The notes below the pieces were generated by a model that was given only the letters and a program-made list of their open reading frames with translations, was not told the origin of the DNA and searched no databases. Below, one piece after another: positions 60,097 to 64,000 of a stretch of 64,000 bases of DNA; the first letter of the stretch is position 1, and every line of letters begins with the position of its first letter. This DNA is from Pseudomonas sp. PDM05 (lineage in GTDB: Bacteria > Pseudomonadota > Gammaproteobacteria > Pseudomonadales > Pseudomonadaceae), in contig NZ_JACVAC010000009.1 in assembly GCF_014851685.1 (NCBI RefSeq), positions 186,001 to 250,000 of the forward strand. The letters are read 5' to 3'. The position numbers and the translations under genes are program-made.

Positions 60097-61203
60097 ATGA
60101 ACTCTCCTCCCCTGCGCCCTCTCACCGCCCTGGCCCTGCTGATCGTGCTCAGCGGCTGCAACAGCCAGGCCGACACTGCCGCCCAAGTTCCCCAGCCCCG
60201 TCCGGTGCTCGCGGCCCAAGTCGAAGCCGCCAGCACTCAGCAAAGCGCCTACACCGGCGTGGTCGCCGCGCGGACGGAAAGCGACCTGGGCTTCCGGGTC
60301 AGCGGCAAGGTCATCGAGCGCAAAGTCGATCCCGGCCAACACGTGTCCCGTGGCGACACCCTGCTGGTGCTGGACATCGGCGACTTCGAACTGGCCCTGC
60401 GCTCGGCCAGGAACCGCGTCAACGCCGCCCAGGCCCAACTGCGCCAACGCCGTGACGATGCCAACCGCTACCAGCGCCTGGCCACCACTGGCGCGGTGTC
60501 GCGGCAGATCTTCGACCAAGCGGCGACCAACCTGCGCGTCGCCGAAGCCGAGTTGGCGTCGGCCCAATCCGACGCCAGCCAGATCGAGAACCGCCGCACC
60601 TACTCCGTGCTCAAGGCCGATGGCGACGGCATCCTCACCGACGTGCGGGTCGACCGCGGCCAAGTGGTCGCCGAAGGTCAGATCGTCGCACGCCTGGCCC
60701 ATGACGGCGCCCGTGAAGCCATCGTCAACCTGCCGGAAAACAGGCGTGACCAAGCCTCCCAGCGCGCCCTGGCGTTCCCCTTCGGCGCGCCGGACCAGGC
60801 GGTCACCGCCACCCTGCGCGAGCTGTCCGCGAGTGCCGACCCGGCCACCCGCACCTACCGCGCCCGCTACGTGCTGCATGGCACCGTCGATCGTTTCGCC
60901 CTCGGCTCGACGATCACTCTGCGCCTGCAAGGCAACGACCAGGCCGTGCAAACCCGCGTGCCCATCGGCGCCTTGCACGACGCCGGGCAAGGCACCGGCG
61001 TGTGGCTGATCGGCGCGGACGACAGCGTCAGCTTCGCCCCGGTCAACGTTGTCAGTCTCGGCCAGGAAGACGCCCTGCTCGACAGTGGCGTGGCCCCCGG
61101 CCAACTCATCGTCGCCCTCGGCGCCCACCTGCTGCACAGCGGTGATGCGGTGCGCCTGCTACCCGCCCAGGCACTGGCCCTCAACCGCAAAAGGGACCAC
61201 TGA
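60097..61203 (+). CDS. RND efflux periplasmic adaptor lipoprotein
   Basis: A 368-residue membrane-fusion protein. The N-terminus is a lipoprotein signal with lipobox VLSGC (Cys24). After it come a half lipoyl/barrel-sandwich domain (RTESDLGFRVSGKVIERKVDPG, GQHVSRGDTLLVLD), a helical hairpin (about 105-170) and the second half motif (DGILTDVRVDRGQVVAEGQ), then beta-barrel and membrane-proximal domains. Three bases separate it from the pump gene. The outer-membrane channel is not in the window before the cut. Confidence 0.93.
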   Translation: MNSPPLRPLTALALLIVLSGCNSQADTAAQVPQPRPVLAAQVEAASTQQSAYTGVVAARTESDLGFRVSGKVIERKVDPGQHVSRGDTLLVLDIGDFELALRSARNRVNAAQAQLRQRRDDANRYQRLATTGAVSRQIFDQAATNLRVAEAELASAQSDASQIENRRTYSVLKADGDGILTDVRVDRGQVVAEGQIVARLAHDGAREAIVNLPENRRDQASQRALAFPFGAPDQAVTATLRELSASADPATRTYRARYVLHGTVDRFALGSTITLRLQGNDQAVQTRVPIGALHDAGQGTGVWLIGADDSVSFAPVNVVSLGQEDALLDSGVAPGQLIVALGAHLLHSGDAVRLLPAQALALNRKRDH

Positions 61204-61205
61204 GC

Positions 61206-64000
61206 ATGCGCGGCATCAACCTCTCCGAACTGGCGGTCAAACACCGGGCCGTCACGCTGTTCCTGATCCTGGCGATTCTGGCCGCGGGGATCTTCTCGTT
61301 CGGCAAACTGGGTCGCGCCGAAGACCCATCGTTTACCGTCAAGGTCATGACCATCACCGCCGCCTGGCCGGGCGCCACTGCCGCGGAAATGCAGGAACAA
61401 GTCGCCGACCGCCTGGAAAAACGCCTGCAGGAACTCGACTACTACGACCGCGTCGAGACCATCGCCCAGCCGGGCTTTGTGTCAATGCGCATGACCTTCA
61501 AAGAGTCCACCCGCCCCGGCGAGATCCAGGACCTCTTCTACCAAACCCGCAAAAAGCTCAGCGACGAAGCCGCGAAGCTGCCCAAGGGCGTGATCGGCCC
61601 GTTGTTCAACGACGAATATTCCGACGTGTACTTCGCCTTGTACGCACTGGAAGCCGAACACCTGCCTCACCGGCAACAGGTGCAAATGGCTGAAGAACTG
61701 CGCCAGGGTTTGCTCAATCTGCCGGGGGTGAAGAAGGTCAATATTCTCGGCGAACAAGCGCAGCGGGTATTTGTCGAGTTTTCCTACGAGCGCCTGGCAA
61801 CCCTGGGCATCAAACCGGATCAGATTTTTACCGCACTGGCCGCGCAAAACGCCGTGGCGCCGTCGGGGTTTGTCGAGACCGCCGGTGCGCGGGCCTACAT
61901 CCGTATCGACGGCGCCTTCGACAGCCTGGCGCTGATCGAAAACGTGCCGCTGGAAGTCAACGGCCGCGTGCTGCGCATCGCCGATGTGGCCACCGTCAGC
62001 CGCGGCTACGAAGACCCGCCCAGCTACCGCATCCGCCACCAGGGCGACCCAGCGCTGATGCTCGGCGTGATCATGGAAAAACACTGGAACGGCCTGGAAC
62101 TGGACAAGAGCCTCAAGGCCCAGGAAGCCAGAATCCAGGCAGACCTGCCCTTGGGCGTCAACTTCGCGAAAGTCTCCGACCAGGCAAAAAACATCAGCCT
62201 GGCGGTCAACGAATTCATGCTGAAATTCTTCGTCGCCCTGGCCGTGGTGATGCTGATCAGCCTGCTGGCGCTGGGCTTTCGCGTGGGTCTGGTGGTGGCC
62301 GCCGCGGTGCCGCTGACCCTGTCGGTGGTGTTTGTGATCATGCTGCTCACCGGCCGCGAATTTGATCGCATCACCCTTGGCGCGCTGATCATTTCCCTGG
62401 GCCTGCTGGTGGACGACGCGATCATCGCCATCGAAATGATGGTGGTGAAACTCGAAGAGGGCTTCGACCGGATCCACGCCGCAACCTTTGCCTGGAGCTC
62501 CACCGCCGCGCCGATGTTGACCGGTACATTGGTGACGATCATCGGCTTTCTGCCCGTGGGTTTTGCCCGCTCCGGCGCCGGGGAATACGCCGGCAACATC
62601 TTCTGGATCGTCGGTTTTGCATTGATTTCATCCTGGCTGGTGGCGGTGGTGTTCACCCCCTATCTGGGCGTGAAACTGCTGCCGAACATCACACCGGTAC
62701 CCGGCGGGCACGACGCCATTTATGCCGGACGTTATTACCAGCGGCTGCGCGATTTGGTCGAGCGCTGCGTACGACATCGCTGGCTGGTCACTGGTTTGGT
62801 GGTGACGGCCTTTGTGTTGTGCGGGCTGGGCATGGGCGCGGTGAAAAAACAGTTCTTCCCCAACTCCGACCGCTCCGAACTGATCCTGGAGGTGTACATG
62901 CCGCCCGGCAGCGCATTCAAAAGCACCGAAGCGGTGGCCGCGCAGCTGGAAAAAGCCCTGTTGCAAGAACCGCAAACCCGCTTGGTCGACACCTACGTGG
63001 GCGGCGGTGCGCCAAGGTTCTTTCTGTCACTGAACCCGGAATTGCCTGACGCGGCATTTGCCAAGTTGATCGTACAGACGGCGGATTCCCACGCGCGCGA
63101 TGCTTTGAAGCTACGCATGCGCGAGCGAATTGCGGCGGGCGAATTCCCTTCCGCCCGCGTTCGCGTGACGCAATTGCTGTTTGGCCCGCCGGTGCCGTTC
63201 CCGGTGGTGTTTCGTGTTTCCGGTCCCAACGTGGAGGTACTGCGCAGCGTGTCCGAAGACGTGCGCAAAGTCGTCGCGACCAACAAACTGACTAAAGACG
63301 CCTTCCTCGATTGGGGCGAGCGCAGCAGTGGCTACCGCCTGGTGCTCGATCAAGACCGTCTGCGCCTGCTGGGTTTCACCCCCAACGAGGTCAAGTCCCA
63401 GCTCAACGCCCTGCTCAGCGGCAACCCGATCACCGAAGTGCGCGAAGGCAACCGCACCGTGTCCGTGGTTGCCCGCGCCCAAGGCAGCCAGCGCGAAAAC
63501 CTTGGCAACCTCAGCAACATGACGCTCACCAACAGCGCCGGCACCGCCGTGCCGCTGGCCCAGGTCGGGCATTTCCAGGCGGTGATGGAAGAGCCGATCC
63601 TCAAACGCCGCAACCGCATCACCACTGTCGAAGTTCGCGCCGACATCATTGACGGCGTACAACCGCCCGACGTGGAAATGGCCGTTTACAAAGACCTGCA
63701 ACCGTTGATCGCCCAATTGCCTGCTGGTTACCACATCGACATCGGTGGCCCGGTGGAAGAAAGCGCCAAGGCCAACGTCGCCCTGGCCGCACTCTTCCCG
63801 ATCATGATCCTGCTGACCCTCACCGTGATCATGTTCCAGGTGCGCTCGTTCGGCGTGATGTTCATGGTCTTCGCCACCGCACCGCTGGGCTTGATTGGCG
63901 CGGTGCCGACCTTGTTGCTGTTCAACCAGCCGTTCGGGTTCAACGCGATTCTGGGGCTGATCGGGATTGGCGGGATCTTGATGCGTAACACGTTGATCTT
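61206..64000 (+). CDS. RND efflux pump inner-membrane subunit, partial
   Basis: An AcrB/MexB-type proton-driven pump cut by the window end; about 931 residues are present with no stop codon. The first helix is AVTLFLILAILAAGIFSF, followed by the porter domain (EDPSFTVKVMTITAAWPGA, motif LPGVKKVNILGE). The proton-relay helix carries LGLLVDDAIIAIEMMV with the adjacent Asp pair, and NSDRSELILEVYMPPGS begins the second half. The sequence resembles the TriC-like branch with short N-terminal loops rather than MexB. It is co-transcribed with the adaptor gene three bases upstream. Confidence 0.93.
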   Translation, partial: MRGINLSELAVKHRAVTLFLILAILAAGIFSFGKLGRAEDPSFTVKVMTITAAWPGATAAEMQEQVADRLEKRLQELDYYDRVETIAQPGFVSMRMTFKESTRPGEIQDLFYQTRKKLSDEAAKLPKGVIGPLFNDEYSDVYFALYALEAEHLPHRQQVQMAEELRQGLLNLPGVKKVNILGEQAQRVFVEFSYERLATLGIKPDQIFTALAAQNAVAPSGFVETAGARAYIRIDGAFDSLALIENVPLEVNGRVLRIADVATVSRGYEDPPSYRIRHQGDPALMLGVIMEKHWNGLELDKSLKAQEARIQADLPLGVNFAKVSDQAKNISLAVNEFMLKFFVALAVVMLISLLALGFRVGLVVAAAVPLTLSVVFVIMLLTGREFDRITLGALIISLGLLVDDAIIAIEMMVVKLEEGFDRIHAATFAWSSTAAPMLTGTLVTIIGFLPVGFARSGAGEYAGNIFWIVGFALISSWLVAVVFTPYLGVKLLPNITPVPGGHDAIYAGRYYQRLRDLVERCVRHRWLVTGLVVTAFVLCGLGMGAVKKQFFPNSDRSELILEVYMPPGSAFKSTEAVAAQLEKALLQEPQTRLVDTYVGGGAPRFFLSLNPELPDAAFAKLIVQTADSHARDALKLRMRERIAAGEFPSARVRVTQLLFGPPVPFPVVFRVSGPNVEVLRSVSEDVRKVVATNKLTKDAFLDWGERSSGYRLVLDQDRLRLLGFTPNEVKSQLNALLSGNPITEVREGNRTVSVVARAQGSQRENLGNLSNMTLTNSAGTAVPLAQVGHFQAVMEEPILKRRNRITTVEVRADIIDGVQPPDVEMAVYKDLQPLIAQLPAGYHIDIGGPVEESAKANVALAALFPIMILLTLTVIMFQVRSFGVMFMVFATAPLGLIGAVPTLLLFNQPFGFNAILGLIGIGGILMRNTLI

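Overview
The window looks like a fluorescent-group Pseudomonas chromosome. Most of it is GC-rich (for example 39 of 60 bases are G/C in the line starting at 48421). It carries the REP/REPIN palindromes typical of P. fluorescens relatives, GTGGGAGCGGGCTTGC and GTGGGAGCTGGCTTGC, and Pseudomonas-type small families (DUF1652, a two-Cys DksA, a 24-aa membrane peptide). I saw no rRNA, tRNA, CRISPR array, integrase or transposase.

Layout. 1-5.0 kb: a sugar-type dehydrogenase, a Nudix hydrolase, an ECF sigma / anti-sigma / periplasmic sensor operon headed by a YXWGXW protein, a small lipoprotein, a DUF1652 protein and a PAS-GGDEF diguanylate cyclase. 5-15.6 kb: an AbrB-type membrane protein with a divergent LysR regulator, two TonB-dependent receptors (one FhuA-like with an STN domain, one behind a DUF2946 gene) and a betaine-type binding protein. 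16-18.8 kb: small conserved proteins, a chemoreceptor and a zinc-less DksA paralogue. 19.2-32.3 kb: a myo-inositol regulon, with ABC transporter ibpA-iatA-iatP, catabolic genes iolC-iolE-iolB-iolD-iolG, a second inositol-type dehydrogenase and the RpiR regulator iolR. GGAA-N6-TTCC operators sit at both promoters; iolA/mmsA is not here. 32.3-39 kb: a MocR/MFS pair, membrane proteins, a two-component system and an SRPBCC protein. 39.1-43.9 kb: a polyamine-type set (oxidase, binding protein, gamma-glutamyl-amine synthetase, AraC regulator).

44-51 kb: acetoin catabolism. acoABC reads away from the sigma-54 activator gene acoR. Beyond acoR lies a 290-bp tandem array built from the 3' end of acoR, a REPIN and the 3' end of a short-chain dehydrogenase gene. 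That dehydrogenase has the same TGAGAC-N5-GTCTCA palindrome upstream as acoA, so it probably belongs to the AcoR regulon. 51.2-54.8 kb: a third TonB receptor and an MscS channel fused to a cyclic-nucleotide-binding domain.

55.2-59 kb: a visibly AT-richer four-gene operon, the strongest candidate for something new. It encodes a ProC-like imine reductase, a class I SAM methyltransferase, a RarD/EamA transporter and a sarcosine-oxidase-family flavoenzyme, all tightly coupled. It looks like an acquired pathway for making or converting a small imino- or N-methyl-amino acid and exporting it. 59-64 kb: a pirin and an RND efflux operon (adaptor plus pump, the pump cut by the window end) with nested palindromes in the shared promoter region.
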